From: Planctomycetaceae bacterium
GTDB lineage: Bacteria > Planctomycetota > Planctomycetia > Pirellulales > Lacipirellulaceae
DNA length: 64,000 nt
Assembly (NCBI GenBank): GCA_002702655.1
Contig: PABB01000015.1
Location: 124,001 to 188,000 of the forward strand
Reading direction: 5' to 3'
Within the stretch, counting starts at the first letter, position 1; every line of letters starts with the position of its first letter. Made by a program: the position numbers and the translations under genes. This document shows, piece after piece, positions 51,818 through 61,072 of the stretch. Below the pieces are notes generated by a model. It worked only from the letters and a program-made list of their open reading frames with translations, ran no database searches and had not been told where the DNA came from.

Positions 51818-53923
51818 TCAGTTGGGCATGTCTAGGCTCCCACCCCAGGAACCAATCAAGGCTCGGACGAGTGCTCCGCCGCAGGTGCATCCGTCGCGGC
51901 AGCCGGACTGCCGATGAGGATTTAGTTCATTGTTGTAGTCTGAGTCGGTAAATAGACTACCGATCGTCCTGGGGCGTGAGGCCAAGCCCTGGTGGTAGAT
52001 CGCGTTGAGGCGCCTAATCCGCGCGAGTTCCGCAGCCCGAGGGTCGACAGGCGCGGTGCTTACCTGTCTGTCGCGCTTTGCAACGGGCAGCACTCGCCCT
52101 TCATGCACCGTGCCCCAGACAGAGATATCCTTGATGGCGTCCGCTTCGCAGGTGACGGGGTTGTCGCCGAGGATGGTGAAGTTGGCCAACTTGCCGGCGA
52201 CGATGCTGCCGATGGCGTTCTCCATTTTTAGTGAGTAGGCGGCATCGAGGGTGACGGCGCGCAGAGCGGCCTCGCGGCTGACCCGCTGATCGGGCGCCGC
52301 GACGCGGCCGGAGGTAGTGATACGGTTCACGCCGCACCACATGAGGAAGAGCGGATCGGCCGGGGCCATCGGCATGTCGGAATGGTAGGAGAACGAAATG
52401 CCCAGCCGCTGCACGTCGCCCATGCGGACCATCTGGTCCGCCCGTTCGGGGCCGAGGCCGATCTTGCTGTAGTTGTCCGCCAGAGCGCGCACGTAGTAGG
52501 GGTTCCCGCTGACGATGCAACCGAGCCGCTTGATCCGGTCGACCTGGTCCTTCGCGCTGACCGCGAAGTGGACGATGGTGGTGCGGTGGTCGAAGCGGGG
52601 TTTGCGGCGGAGGTTCTCTTCCAGCGTATCCAGAACTCGGTCCAGTCCGGCGTCCCCGTTGCAGTGAATGTGGATCTGGTAGCCGGCGTCCCAGTAGATG
52701 CGGAACGCGCGTTTGAACACATCCAGATCCGTCAACCACTCGCCCTTGTGGTTGTCGAGGTAAGGCTCGCGCAGCACCATGAGCTGCGAATAGATGGCGC
52801 CGTCGGAAAAGAGCTTGACCGTCTTGTCGGCCTGGCTGGTCATCCCGGTATACCAGGATTTGAGTTTCTCAGATTCCTCCAGCACGCGAGCGTCATCGTC
52901 GTAGGTGTCGCACATGGTCTTGCCATCCACCATGAAGCTCCACCGGAACGGCATCGTGGGCTGTGAGAAGACAGCGTTGACGCCATCCTGAATCGGCTTA
53001 ACCATGATGCCACCGGGTTCGTTGCCGAAGGTGATCCCCTTGGCGTGCATGTAGTCGCGGGCGATTTTCAAGCCCTTCTGCAGTCGCTCGGGTGTGGCGA
53101 GCATGGTGGCCACTTTCGTGGTGAAGACAGCAAACATACCCTGTTCCCAAAATCGCCCCTCCTCGAAATTCGATTGCTCCTTTTCTGACTTGGTCCAACT
53201 ACCAACCAACTCCTGAGTGACGCCGGCGGTCTGCATCGCAGCGCTATTCACGATCACTTCATGGCAAGATCGAGCCCAAACGACAATTGGCCGGGTCTTG
53301 CTGAGTTTGTCGAGATCGGCGCGCGTGAGCTCACCAAAAAAGCTGGCGTGATAGCCCCACGTCACCAGGGGCTCGTCCGGGTTCTTTAGCTTCTTTTCCG
53401 CCGCCGCGAGCCGTTCGATGAAGTCAGCTTTGTCTTTGACCGCAGGAATCGTTCCTGTCTGCAGTTCCCAGTCTTCAATGGCCAGAACCTCTGAGGCCAT
53501 CGAGAGAGCGGTCAGCACCGGATGGTCGTGCTGGGCGATGAAGCCCGGGACGATCACCTGGTCGGCAAAGGCTTCGTCGACCCGGAATTCCTGATCGCTC
53601 GCGCGCTTCTTCAGGTCCTCGAGGTCACCCGTGGCGAGGATGCGATCACCGACCACCGCCACCGCCTTGGCAGTCGGGCGCTCCGGGTCAAGGGTCACGA
53701 CTTCCTTGGCGGGATAGATCGTAATGGCAGGGAGTTCCTTCCACGAGGCGGCCCCGACGTCCTGGAGGGAATTTGTCTGGGCATTCAGGAGTGGAACCAG
53801 TTGCGGCATCAAGCCCGCAATCGCGCACATGGCCACGGATGTTGCGTATTGTTTGAGCTGCATCGCGGTGGTTCTCATGGCGGTGGCGTGGCGAACCAAC
53901 CCGCTGCGATTGTTGGTGAGCAT
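51818..53923 (-). CDS. Exported amidohydrolase family protein (YtcJ-like)
   Basis: 701 residues from the ATG at 53923 with CGGAG 10 bases upstream. A signal-like hydrophobic stretch lies at about 25-45. The amidohydrolase-3 pattern is visible: ITIYPAKEVVTLDPERPTAKAVAVVGDRILATGD, the metal site GFIAQHDHP, a HIHCNGD block, a late Asp in SDMPMAPADPL, and IGSIVAGKLANFTILGDNP. It should hydrolyse a C-N bond; the substrate is unknown. About 75 residues with a Cys-rich patch (SGCRDGCTCGG) follow the usual end. It stands alone between a 215-base and a 977-base gap and its codon use looks less GC-biased than that of its neighbours, a hint of transfer. Confidence 0.85.
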   Translation of the reverse strand: MLTNNRSGLVRHATAMRTTAMQLKQYATSVAMCAIAGLMPQLVPLLNAQTNSLQDVGAASWKELPAITIYPAKEVVTLDPERPTAKAVAVVGDRILATGDLEDLKKRASDQEFRVDEAFADQVIVPGFIAQHDHPVLTALSMASEVLAIEDWELQTGTIPAVKDKADFIERLAAAEKKLKNPDEPLVTWGYHASFFGELTRADLDKLSKTRPIVVWARSCHEVIVNSAAMQTAGVTQELVGSWTKSEKEQSNFEEGRFWEQGMFAVFTTKVATMLATPERLQKGLKIARDYMHAKGITFGNEPGGIMVKPIQDGVNAVFSQPTMPFRWSFMVDGKTMCDTYDDDARVLEESEKLKSWYTGMTSQADKTVKLFSDGAIYSQLMVLREPYLDNHKGEWLTDLDVFKRAFRIYWDAGYQIHIHCNGDAGLDRVLDTLEENLRRKPRFDHRTTIVHFAVSAKDQVDRIKRLGCIVSGNPYYVRALADNYSKIGLGPERADQMVRMGDVQRLGISFSYHSDMPMAPADPLFLMWCGVNRITTSGRVAAPDQRVSREAALRAVTLDAAYSLKMENAIGSIVAGKLANFTILGDNPVTCEADAIKDISVWGTVHEGRVLPVAKRDRQVSTAPVDPRAAELARIRRLNAIYHQGLASRPRTIGSLFTDSDYNNELNPHRQSGCRDGCTCGGALVRALIGSWGGSLDMPN

Positions 53924-54900
53924 TGGGTAGACTCCGCAGAAGACGATTGAAACGGGACACTGCTTCGACGCTACGCGTCCGGAGAAATCCTCCCTGGATC
54001 CTATAGGGCGCCTTGGCGGTGTGGGAAGTGTTTCATTGAGAGATTGGGCCTTGATCGGCAAAACGAGCCATAAAGGAAGGGGTTTCGGTCGAGGCCCGTT
54101 TGCGATCACTTCGCTCCTATTCGGGAGTGGCAGGTCCGCAAACGAAGCATCCCCGGGATCCCGGGCCTGCCGACGCAGGAGACACCGACAGCGGTTCTAC
54201 GTTCTATGAATCCGCATCGGTTGCATCGCCCGAGGTGAATTCGATTTGGGCCCAGCGCGCAACGGTGCTCGTCACCGCGGGCACTTAGCCGGAAGTCGTC
54301 GTGCCATCGGTGTGCCCAAGCTCAGCGACTTTGATTCCCTCTCTTCGACGCACGGGCGTAACTCCGACGCTGACAAGGACGCTACAGAAATCTCGCATCG
54401 GCGTCGGAAAACGCAATTCGCAAATGGACCGGCGCTGCACGCGCTTGCCGTTGTCCCTGAGCGACTTGAATCGATGGGCCGCATTCTGCTGGAAATTGAG
54501 CCACGGTATCGCGTAAAACGGATGTGGCGAGTCGCGCCCAATCTCCGGAGCGGCCCGCGCTGACGGCGGGGGGGGACTGGTCACGTTTTGCTGAGCAGAA
54601 GTCGGCTTTTGCTTGCAGAACTCGTCCGATCGCGGGCGGTTTGATCGCGCGCAACTCGTTTGCGGGCAAGCGGCTACGCCGGCGACGCACCGAATGTTAA
54701 GGGCGCGTTTTGCTGCTGCTTTTTTGTTTTCGCCGGGCGTGCAAAAGAGCAGAACGCGAGGTCGCGCTTCCGGCGCGCGACTTGGTGGCTGGCGGCGGCT
54801 CGGCGGGAGCCGCGCCCTCCAGGAGCGCTCGCTGCGCTTCGTCCGAATCAAATCAACAAGACACTCAGAAAACACACTCTCCACAACGAACCTCGCATCC
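53924..54900. other. 977-base region without a recognisable gene
   Basis: The longest gap in the window, between the divergent amidohydrolase and GH43 genes. Composition is more mixed than in the coding DNA. It contains a perfect 14-base palindrome, CCCGGGATCCCGGG, at 54152-54165. Frames of up to 230 codons occur but have no ribosome site, signal peptide or family motif. No transposase remnant or terminal repeats were seen. Confidence 0.5.
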
Positions 54901-55884
54901 ATGAAACACCTATTGATTCTGCTGCTCGCGCTGCACGCGAGCTTGGCCGCGGGCGCTGAGGCCCCCGGCGGGTATTTGTTTGCCACGTTCCGCGGCGAGG
55001 CGACGCCGATGACCGAGCAAATTTACTTTCTGCTCAGCCGCGACGGCCGCCAGTGGCAGGCGCTCAACGACGGCGAGCCGACGCTGGTGAGCACGCTGGG
55101 CGAGCGCGGCGTGCGCGATCCGTACATCTTTCGCAGCCACGACGGGCAGACGACCTACCTGATCGCCACCGACCTGTCGATCCACCTGAACCACGACTGG
55201 GGTCGCGCTCAGACTGCGGCCAGCAAGTCGATCGTCGTGTGGGAGACCAACGACCTGGTCAATTGGTCCGAGCCGCGGCTGGTGCAGGTGGCCCCGGAGA
55301 ACGCCGGCTGCACGTGGGCGCCCGAGGCGGTGTACGACGAGGCCCGCGGCGAGTACATGGCGTTTTGGGCCTCGAAGACGGCCGACGACGATTTCCGCAA
55401 GCACCGCATCTGGGCGGCGCGCACGAAGGACTTCCGCACGTTTGACGAGCCGTTTGTCTACATCGAAAAACCAACCACCGTGATCGACACGACCATCGTC
55501 CGCGAGAACGGCGTGTACTACCGCTTCACCAAGGACGAGTTGCACAAGGCGATCACGATGGAGTCGAGCCGCGACCTGATGGATGGCTGGCAAGACGTCC
55601 CGGGCTTCACGCTCGCGAAGCTGACCGGCTACGAGGGGCCGACCTGTTTCGCGCTGCAGCGGCCGCGCGGCGGCCAGCCGGGTCAGTGGCGACTGCTGTT
55701 AGATTGGTACAGCCGCGGCCGCGGATATCAGCCGTACGACACCGACGACCTGAGCAGCGGCCAGTTCGCCCCGGCCGAGCCGATGGAGTTCCCCTTCGCC
55801 CCGGTGCGGCACGGGTCGGTGCTGGAAATCACAAGCCAGGAGTACGAGCGGTTGCTCGCCAACGACGCAGCACCGTCGCCGTGA
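54901..55884 (+). CDS. Secreted GH43-type beta-propeller glycosidase
   Basis: 327 residues from the ATG at 54901. Signal peptide MKHLLILLLALHASLAAGA. Propeller motifs: FATFRGEATPMTEQIYFLLSRDGRQWQALN, RGVRDPYIFRSHDGQTTYLIATDLSI (catalytic Asp candidate in RDPY), CTWAPEAVYDEARGEYMAFWASK and VIDTTIVRENGVYYRFTKDE. These fit a GH43-like arabinosidase or xylosidase. The frame is open far upstream, but the signal peptide fixes the start. It converges on the metalloprotease gene, 39 bases between stops. Confidence 0.86.
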   Translation: MKHLLILLLALHASLAAGAEAPGGYLFATFRGEATPMTEQIYFLLSRDGRQWQALNDGEPTLVSTLGERGVRDPYIFRSHDGQTTYLIATDLSIHLNHDWGRAQTAASKSIVVWETNDLVNWSEPRLVQVAPENAGCTWAPEAVYDEARGEYMAFWASKTADDDFRKHRIWAARTKDFRTFDEPFVYIEKPTTVIDTTIVRENGVYYRFTKDELHKAITMESSRDLMDGWQDVPGFTLAKLTGYEGPTCFALQRPRGGQPGQWRLLLDWYSRGRGYQPYDTDDLSSGQFAPAEPMEFPFAPVRHGSVLEITSQEYERLLANDAAPSP

Positions 55885-55923
55885 GAACCAACGTCGGGTC
55901 GAACGCGAGCGACGGCGGGCACG

Positions 55924-58671
55924 TCAGTCGGCCCCATGCTGCACGGCGCGCTCGATCGCGTGCCGGCAAGCGTTCCAATGGGCCGCGACTACCGGCTCGG
56001 CCGCCGCGTCGCTGGTCGTCGCGATGCGGTCAAGCAGGTCACGCAGCTGCAGCAACTCGGCGAGCGCCAAGCTGCGGGCGTCGGCGGGAAAGTCGTTTCG
56101 CTGGCCCGACAGATGCTGGTAAGCGAGCTCCTTGGCGTCCGACGCTTCGGTGCTGTCGACGATCTCGACCAACTGCTGGATGTGCATCCTCTGCAAGTTG
56201 CGGCGCGTCTTGTCCGGCTGCGGGGCGCGCCCCTGCTGGGCGTCGGCCGCGGCGGCGCCCCAAATCGCTTCGTGGCACGCCTGAAACACCTCCGCCAGCG
56301 TCAGCGGACGCTCGTCGTCGCTCGACATGGCCAGGTTCGTTTCGACGCGCCGCAGGCGATCGCCGGAGCCCAGCAGCTCGCTAAGCGCCACCTCCTGCAC
56401 CGCGGCGACGAAGTCGAAGTACGACACGCCCACCTTGCCTTCGTAGGCGCTGGAGTCGACGCCCCAATGCGACCACTGCTCGGTCGTCATCCGGCGGAGG
56501 AGTTCCGCGCGGCGGGGAATCGGCTCGTCAACCAGGATCTCCTCGGCGATGAACCGCAGCGCGTCGCGCTGCAGCGCCGCGGGAACCGGCTGCAGCGGTT
56601 CGCGGGCCTCCGGCGTGCCGCGCACGTCGTGGGCCACCCAGCGGCCGCCGACGTAGCGACTGGCCAGGAAGGCCGCGTCGCCGAATTGCCGCCACAGCAC
56701 CAGCACCGCCGGCCGCAGGCGCTGCCATGACTCGCCGTCGCTGACCAGGCGGTCTTCGATGTCGTCCAACCCCTGCCGCGCCAGTTCGACGCGCCGGCGG
56801 GCGAACTCGAGCGGCTCGGCGCCCAGGTCGTACTGGTTCACCCGCGGGTCGTGCGCGGCCGTGTAGTCTTCGTCGGAACCATACGCCAACTGCGGCTCGG
56901 CGGACCGCGCGGCGATCCGTTGCAGCTCGGCTGCTTCGTCCTCCGGCGGGATCTCCTTGTAGGCGTACTCGATCGCCCAGTAGTCGTAGGGGCCCAGCGT
57001 GGCGGTGGCGTAGTCGCCCTGCTGCTCGCCCCGGCCCGCCAGATTGAGCGGGGCGTAGTCCATGACGCTGCCGAGCAGGCCGTCGTCGAGGGCCGCCTGG
57101 GCGCCGTACAACTCGGCAAGCGCGTACCGCCCGCTGCCGCGGAAATTATGCCGCAGCCCCAGCGAGTGTCCGACTTCGTGCATCGTCACGGCCTTGATGA
57201 CCTGCCCGATCGCTTCGCGCGGCAGTTCGCCGCCGGGCGCCAGCGCGTGGGCCATCGCCAACTGCTGCTGCAGCGTGGCGGCGTACCGGCAGGAGCCGGC
57301 CCCGCCGCAGGCGTCGCAATCGCGGTTCGCGGCGGCCCGGGCGGCGCGAAACGCCGCATGCAGCGGGCTGACCAGCTCGTCGCCGGGCGCGCCGCCGGCC
57401 AACGCCGCCGCCTTGGTCCCCACGAGGTACGCCTGCTCGCGCTGCCAGTAGCGAATCCAACTCGCGTCGAACAGGATGTCGCCGTCGACGATCTCGCCCG
57501 TGATCGGATTGGCACGCAGATTCGACATTGCGTAGCCGTACGGCGACGCGATCCAGCGGAACGTGCAGTAGTTAACGTCCTCCGGCGCGAAATCGTCTTC
57601 CGGCCCCTGCCACCGCACGGCGATCGCGTTCTGGTACCCAAGCCGCTCGAACGCCTTATTCCACTCCAGGATGCCGGCTTCGACGTACGGCCGGTAGACC
57701 AACGGCACGGTGTCTTCGATCCACCACACCAGTTGCTGCTTGGGGGGCGAAAGTTCCGCGTCGGGGTCGGATTTCTCCAGCCGCCAGCGGTTGATGCGGC
57801 GCTCGAACAGGCTGTCGGGATCGGCCGAGTCGAAGTTCTTGACCGCGCTGACAAAGTGCCCCAGCCGCGGGTCGGCCAGGCGCGGCCGGTAGCCGGGCGG
57901 AGGCAGTTCGACCAGGCCGTAGTGCAGGATCAGACTCACGCCGCGTTTGTCGACGAAGCCCAGATCGCCGTTCTTGCCGCTGCCCGCCGGGACGGGGCTG
58001 CCGTTGAAGGTGGCTTCGACCTGCAGTTCCAGATTCTTGGGGTACGCCTGCACGTCGTACCACCGCGATTTGCTCTCCTCGAGCGAGCCGGTGGAGAAGT
58101 CGGCAAAGTTGGAGAAGAAGATCTTGCTGAGGTCAACCAGAATCGCGCCGTCGGGCGCATCGTCGCTGACAATCTCCAGCATCATCAGCACCGAGTCGCG
58201 GTAGCCCTGCGCCACGGCCTTGGCCAGCGGCGAGTCGTCGGGCGCCGTGTAGCGGACGTTCTTGCGGAGAAACTGCACGCGATCGCCCGTGCGGCGAAAG
58301 GCGACGATCCACTGCTCGTCAAAATTGAACGCCATGCCTGCGGCGCCCGCGCCGGAGGCCACGGCAATCGGCGCCAAGAGCGGCTTGTCGAAGTCGGCGG
58401 GCCGTAGCGCCGCGTACAGGCGCTGGTCGTCGTGGTATAGGTCAATCAGCCCGGGCAGGTGTTGAGCGTGCTTGACGACTTCTGCGAACTTCTTGAATTT
58501 CGACGGCTCGTGGTTGTCACCGTCGGCGTCTTGGGCTGTGGCAGCGGACACATCATCGACGGGCTGTGCCGTGTCGTCAGCCGGCGCAGCACTCGGCAAC
58601 GCCGCCAGCAGCGCACTGGCCAACGCCCACCGCCACGACTGTCTATGCCCGCTTCGACTCACTGCTGCCAT
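55924..58671 (-). CDS. Large secreted zinc metalloprotease (metzincin-like)
   Basis: 915 residues from the ATG at 58671; a GTG at 58683 is an alternative. Signal peptide WRWALASALLAALPSAAPA. The N-terminal 300 residues (FDEQWIVAFRRTGDRVQFLRKNVRY, GVSLILHYGLVELPPPGYRPRLADPRLGHF) match the domain that precedes the protease in planctomycete and Bacteroidetes zinc-dependent metalloproteases (DUF5117/DUF4953 type). The active site is MHEVGHSLGLRHNF: His498, Glu499, His502 and His508, the extended HExxHxxGxxH motif. A C-terminal helical region follows. Substrate unknown. Divergent from the sulfotransferase-like gene. Confidence 0.9.
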   Translation of the reverse strand: MAAVSRSGHRQSWRWALASALLAALPSAAPADDTAQPVDDVSAATAQDADGDNHEPSKFKKFAEVVKHAQHLPGLIDLYHDDQRLYAALRPADFDKPLLAPIAVASGAGAAGMAFNFDEQWIVAFRRTGDRVQFLRKNVRYTAPDDSPLAKAVAQGYRDSVLMMLEIVSDDAPDGAILVDLSKIFFSNFADFSTGSLEESKSRWYDVQAYPKNLELQVEATFNGSPVPAGSGKNGDLGFVDKRGVSLILHYGLVELPPPGYRPRLADPRLGHFVSAVKNFDSADPDSLFERRINRWRLEKSDPDAELSPPKQQLVWWIEDTVPLVYRPYVEAGILEWNKAFERLGYQNAIAVRWQGPEDDFAPEDVNYCTFRWIASPYGYAMSNLRANPITGEIVDGDILFDASWIRYWQREQAYLVGTKAAALAGGAPGDELVSPLHAAFRAARAAANRDCDACGGAGSCRYAATLQQQLAMAHALAPGGELPREAIGQVIKAVTMHEVGHSLGLRHNFRGSGRYALAELYGAQAALDDGLLGSVMDYAPLNLAGRGEQQGDYATATLGPYDYWAIEYAYKEIPPEDEAAELQRIAARSAEPQLAYGSDEDYTAAHDPRVNQYDLGAEPLEFARRRVELARQGLDDIEDRLVSDGESWQRLRPAVLVLWRQFGDAAFLASRYVGGRWVAHDVRGTPEAREPLQPVPAALQRDALRFIAEEILVDEPIPRRAELLRRMTTEQWSHWGVDSSAYEGKVGVSYFDFVAAVQEVALSELLGSGDRLRRVETNLAMSSDDERPLTLAEVFQACHEAIWGAAAADAQQGRAPQPDKTRRNLQRMHIQQLVEIVDSTEASDAKELAYQHLSGQRNDFPADARSLALAELLQLRDLLDRIATTSDAAAEPVVAAHWNACRHAIERAVQHGAD

Positions 58672-58766
58672 GTCTTTGATCACGATGTGCCGCTTCTCAG
58701 AAAACCTAAACTCTCATTCTACCTAGCAGCTAACGCTGCCGGAGGAAGCGCCGCTCGAAGTGTGCG

Positions 58767-58787
58767 ACTGCTGGCTCGCCCAGCAGT
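58767..58787. repeat. Hairpin repeat, copy 1
   Basis: ACTGCTGG-CTCGC-CCAGCAGT, an 8-base-pair stem and 5-base loop. It is the inverted partner of the repeat at 58811-58833. No transposase is near. Confidence 0.5.
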
Positions 58788-58810
58788 GGACGCCTGGTAC
58801 ACGCTTCACG

Positions 58811-58833
58811 CACTGCTGGACGAGCCAACAGTG
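58811..58833. repeat. Hairpin repeat, copy 2 (inverted)
   Basis: CACTGCTGG-ACGAG-CCAACAGTG, a stem of nine pairs with one mismatch and a 5-base loop. Its reverse complement matches copy 1 closely, including the loop (CTCGT against CTCGC). The pair lies between divergent genes. Confidence 0.5.
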
Positions 58834-58952
58834 GCACGCAAACTCCCATTCAACGGGCCTCCCGCCCGCGCAGCGGGCTGGCTTGCCCCGCCGCGGGGGC
58901 GGCGTTAGGATCGCCGCGGACCACTCGTATCACTCCCCGACCGTCTTGCCCC

Positions 58953-59546
58953 ATGACCGCTTCCGCCGCCGCTGGCCGTGATCCGATTATCGTCGTTTCG
59001 GGGCTGCCCCGGTCGGGCACCTCGCTGATGATGCAGATGCTGGCCGCCGGGGGCGTGCCGACCATGACCGACGGGCAGCGGGTCGCCGACCCGGACAACC
59101 CGCGCGGGTATCTGGAAGACGAGCGCGTCAAACGCCTGCAGCAGGACGCCCGTTGGCTGCCGGAGGCGCGGGGCCAAGCAATCAAGGTCATCTCGCAATT
59201 GCTCACTGCGCTGCCCGCCAGCGAAACGTATCGCGTGATTTTCATGCGGCGCGACCTGGAGGAAGTCCTCGCTTCGCAGGCGAAGATGCTCGCTCGCGCC
59301 GGGCGCCCCGGCGGCGATCCGGCCAAGCTGCGCGCCGCGTTCACAACGCATCAAACGCGGCTGCAGGAGTGGCTGCCGGCGCAGTCGCATTTGACTGTGT
59401 TGGAGTTGGACTACGCAGCGGTCGTCGCCGACCCGGGGTCTGCCGCAAGCCAGATCGCCCAGTTCCTGAGCGCGCCGCTCGACGAGGCGGCCATGGCGGC
59501 GGCCGTCGATCCGCAGTTGTATCGGAACCGGGGCCCCAACGGCTGA
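58953..59546 (+). CDS. Sulfotransferase-like P-loop protein
   Basis: 197 residues. IIVVSGLPRSGTSLMMQML (about 12-30) is the 5'-phosphosulfate-binding P-loop of the sulfotransferase superfamily. YRVIFMRRDLEEVLASQAKML resembles the 3'-phosphate-binding region (R..R...V..S). The protein is shorter than classical sulfotransferases. It may transfer sulfate from PAPS to a glycan or small molecule, or be a related P-loop enzyme. The context gives no operon partner. Confidence 0.75.
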   Translation: MTASAAAGRDPIIVVSGLPRSGTSLMMQMLAAGGVPTMTDGQRVADPDNPRGYLEDERVKRLQQDARWLPEARGQAIKVISQLLTALPASETYRVIFMRRDLEEVLASQAKMLARAGRPGGDPAKLRAAFTTHQTRLQEWLPAQSHLTVLELDYAAVVADPGSAASQIAQFLSAPLDEAAMAAAVDPQLYRNRGPNG

Positions 59547-59563
59547 CGCCATCGCCGCGGCGG

Positions 59564-59761
59564 TCACGATTGCGGCGACTGTTGTTCGGGAGCCTGGTCC
59601 GCGCCCTGGCGCTTCAGCCGCGCGTCGGGCCCGGGGAGCGGCGTGGGATTCTCGGGCATCTGCACCTTCTCCTCCGAACTGCATCCGGCCGTGGCGCCCA
59701 GCATGCCCAGCGCGCCTGCGAGGCACATGGCGACCACGAGCCCGTCCAAAAACTTCCGCAT
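59564..59761 (-). CDS. Small lipoprotein
   Basis: 65 residues. MRKFLDGLVVAMCLAGALGMLGATAGC is a lipoprotein signal with Cys27. The remaining 38 residues are Pro/Gln/Glu-rich and probably unstructured. It follows the DUF1559 gene by 55 bases on the same strand, echoing the DUF1559/small lipoprotein pair at 13227-14772. Function unknown. Confidence 0.7.
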   Translation of the reverse strand: MRKFLDGLVVAMCLAGALGMLGATAGCSSEEKVQMPENPTPLPGPDARLKRQGADQAPEQQSPQS

Positions 59762-59816
59762 AATCCAAGCCTTTGCAGGTTGACGCTTGTTCGTTGGTCA
59801 GTTGGCCGGGCGCACC

Positions 59817-60899
59817 CTACAGCGCGTCGGCATCGGTCGTTTCACCCCCGCCGCGCGTCGAGAGCGTCCAGAACACTTCATCGTCGATGTCTTTGGTGAG
59901 CGTCCGGGCGGAACCGTCGACAAAGCAGAATTCGACCACTCCGCCGGTGTGCAGCGAGCCGTAGTAGGACCACTTGGTGTTGTAGACGGCGCCGTCCTTG
60001 TTCTCGGCCTCCACGTCCAATCCGAACGCCGTCGGCAGGGTGCCGAAACCGGCCCACGCGTTACCCTGGGTGTACCCCGAAAAAGCGCCTTCCTGAAATT
60101 CGTCGGTCATGTTCAGGCCGATGTTCCCCGGCGCCTCGCCGAACATCAGGGTGTTGCTGGCGCCATCGGACACCTGGGCGAGTTTCGTCTTCGAGCGGAC
60201 GTTGAATACGCCGAGCAGATCGTCGTTGACGTTCAATCGTCCCTGCGGCGTGTTGAAGACAAGGTGGGGGGAGACCTCGCCCCAAATGCCGCTGTTGCCC
60301 ATGTAATGGGTCAATCCCAGGCCCGACTGATCCGGCTTCCACGCGTCGGATTGCAGCGCCAGGAAACCGCCGCTGAGCACGCCGTAGCTCTTGTCCAGGA
60401 TGGCGTTGGTCGGATACTCGCTGGGCACGGTGGGGCACAGCAGCGTGGAGAGTCGCGCTTGCGCGGTGGTCCAAGCCGTCGGGACCCGGTAGTAGTTCTC
60501 GTCGCGAGCGTCGATCCCCAGATTCAAGTCCGCTTCGAACTGATCGAACACGGCCGTGGCTTCCAGGTAGGGAAGCAGAAAGACAAACACGCCGCACATT
60601 TGGTGACGCCCCTGGTCGTCGGACTCGTTCTCCGGCCGAACAAAGTTGCGGCCGGCCAGGTACCCCGGCGGCAAATGCTTGGCGGACGATTCGTAGTTGA
60701 GCGCCGCCAGCCCGATCTGGCGAATATTGTTCGCGCAGGCGGTGCGGCGGGCCGCCTCGCGGGCCGCCTGCACGGCCGGCAGCAATAGCGCGACCAGCAC
60801 GCCGATAATCGCCATCACGACCAGCAACTCGACCAGCGTGAAGCCGCGGCTGCCAGGCGGCGTCTCATTGCATATCAGATTGTCGTGCGGCCGTCGCAT
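59817..60899 (-). CDS. DUF1559 prepilin-like protein
   Basis: 360 residues from the ATG at 60899, with GGAGAG 6 bases upstream; another ATG at 60914 is in frame. Leader residues are followed by [20 protein letters not shown] and [21 protein letters not shown]. The C terminus has SLHTGGVVEFCFVDGS, the histidine-to-DG motif with ten residues between. MGNSGIWG and LMFGEAPGN blocks are typical of the family. Presumed exported pseudopilin. Function unknown. Confidence 0.93.
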   Translation of the reverse strand: MRRPHDNLICNETPPGSRGFTLVELLVVMAIIGVLVALLLPAVQAAREAARRTACANNIRQIGLAALNYESSAKHLPPGYLAGRNFVRPENESDDQGRHQMCGVFVFLLPYLEATAVFDQFEADLNLGIDARDENYYRVPTAWTTAQARLSTLLCPTVPSEYPTNAILDKSYGVLSGGFLALQSDAWKPDQSGLGLTHYMGNSGIWGEVSPHLVFNTPQGRLNVNDDLLGVFNVRSKTKLAQVSDGASNTLMFGEAPGNIGLNMTDEFQEGAFSGYTQGNAWAGFGTLPTAFGLDVEAENKDGAVYNTKWSYYGSLHTGGVVEFCFVDGSARTLTKDIDDEVFWTLSTRGGGETTDADAL

Positions 60900-61072
60900 C
60901 GCCACTCTCCGCATGTGCTGTCTTGTGAGCCCGCCGCCAAATGGGAACAACGCGTCCCTTCCATTCAGGGAACGCGAACTCGCGGGGCCACCTGAAGCTA
61001 TCTTCATCGTTCTGCGGCGTCAATTTCGCCGCGGCTGACCGTTTACTGCAACGCCATACAAGTCGCCCTGTT

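Noticed and set aside
54152-54165. Perfect palindrome CCCGGGATCCCGGG as an insertion site or operator
   Set aside because: A single copy with no flanking repeats or gene context, and GC-rich palindromes are common in such DNA. Kept only as a note.
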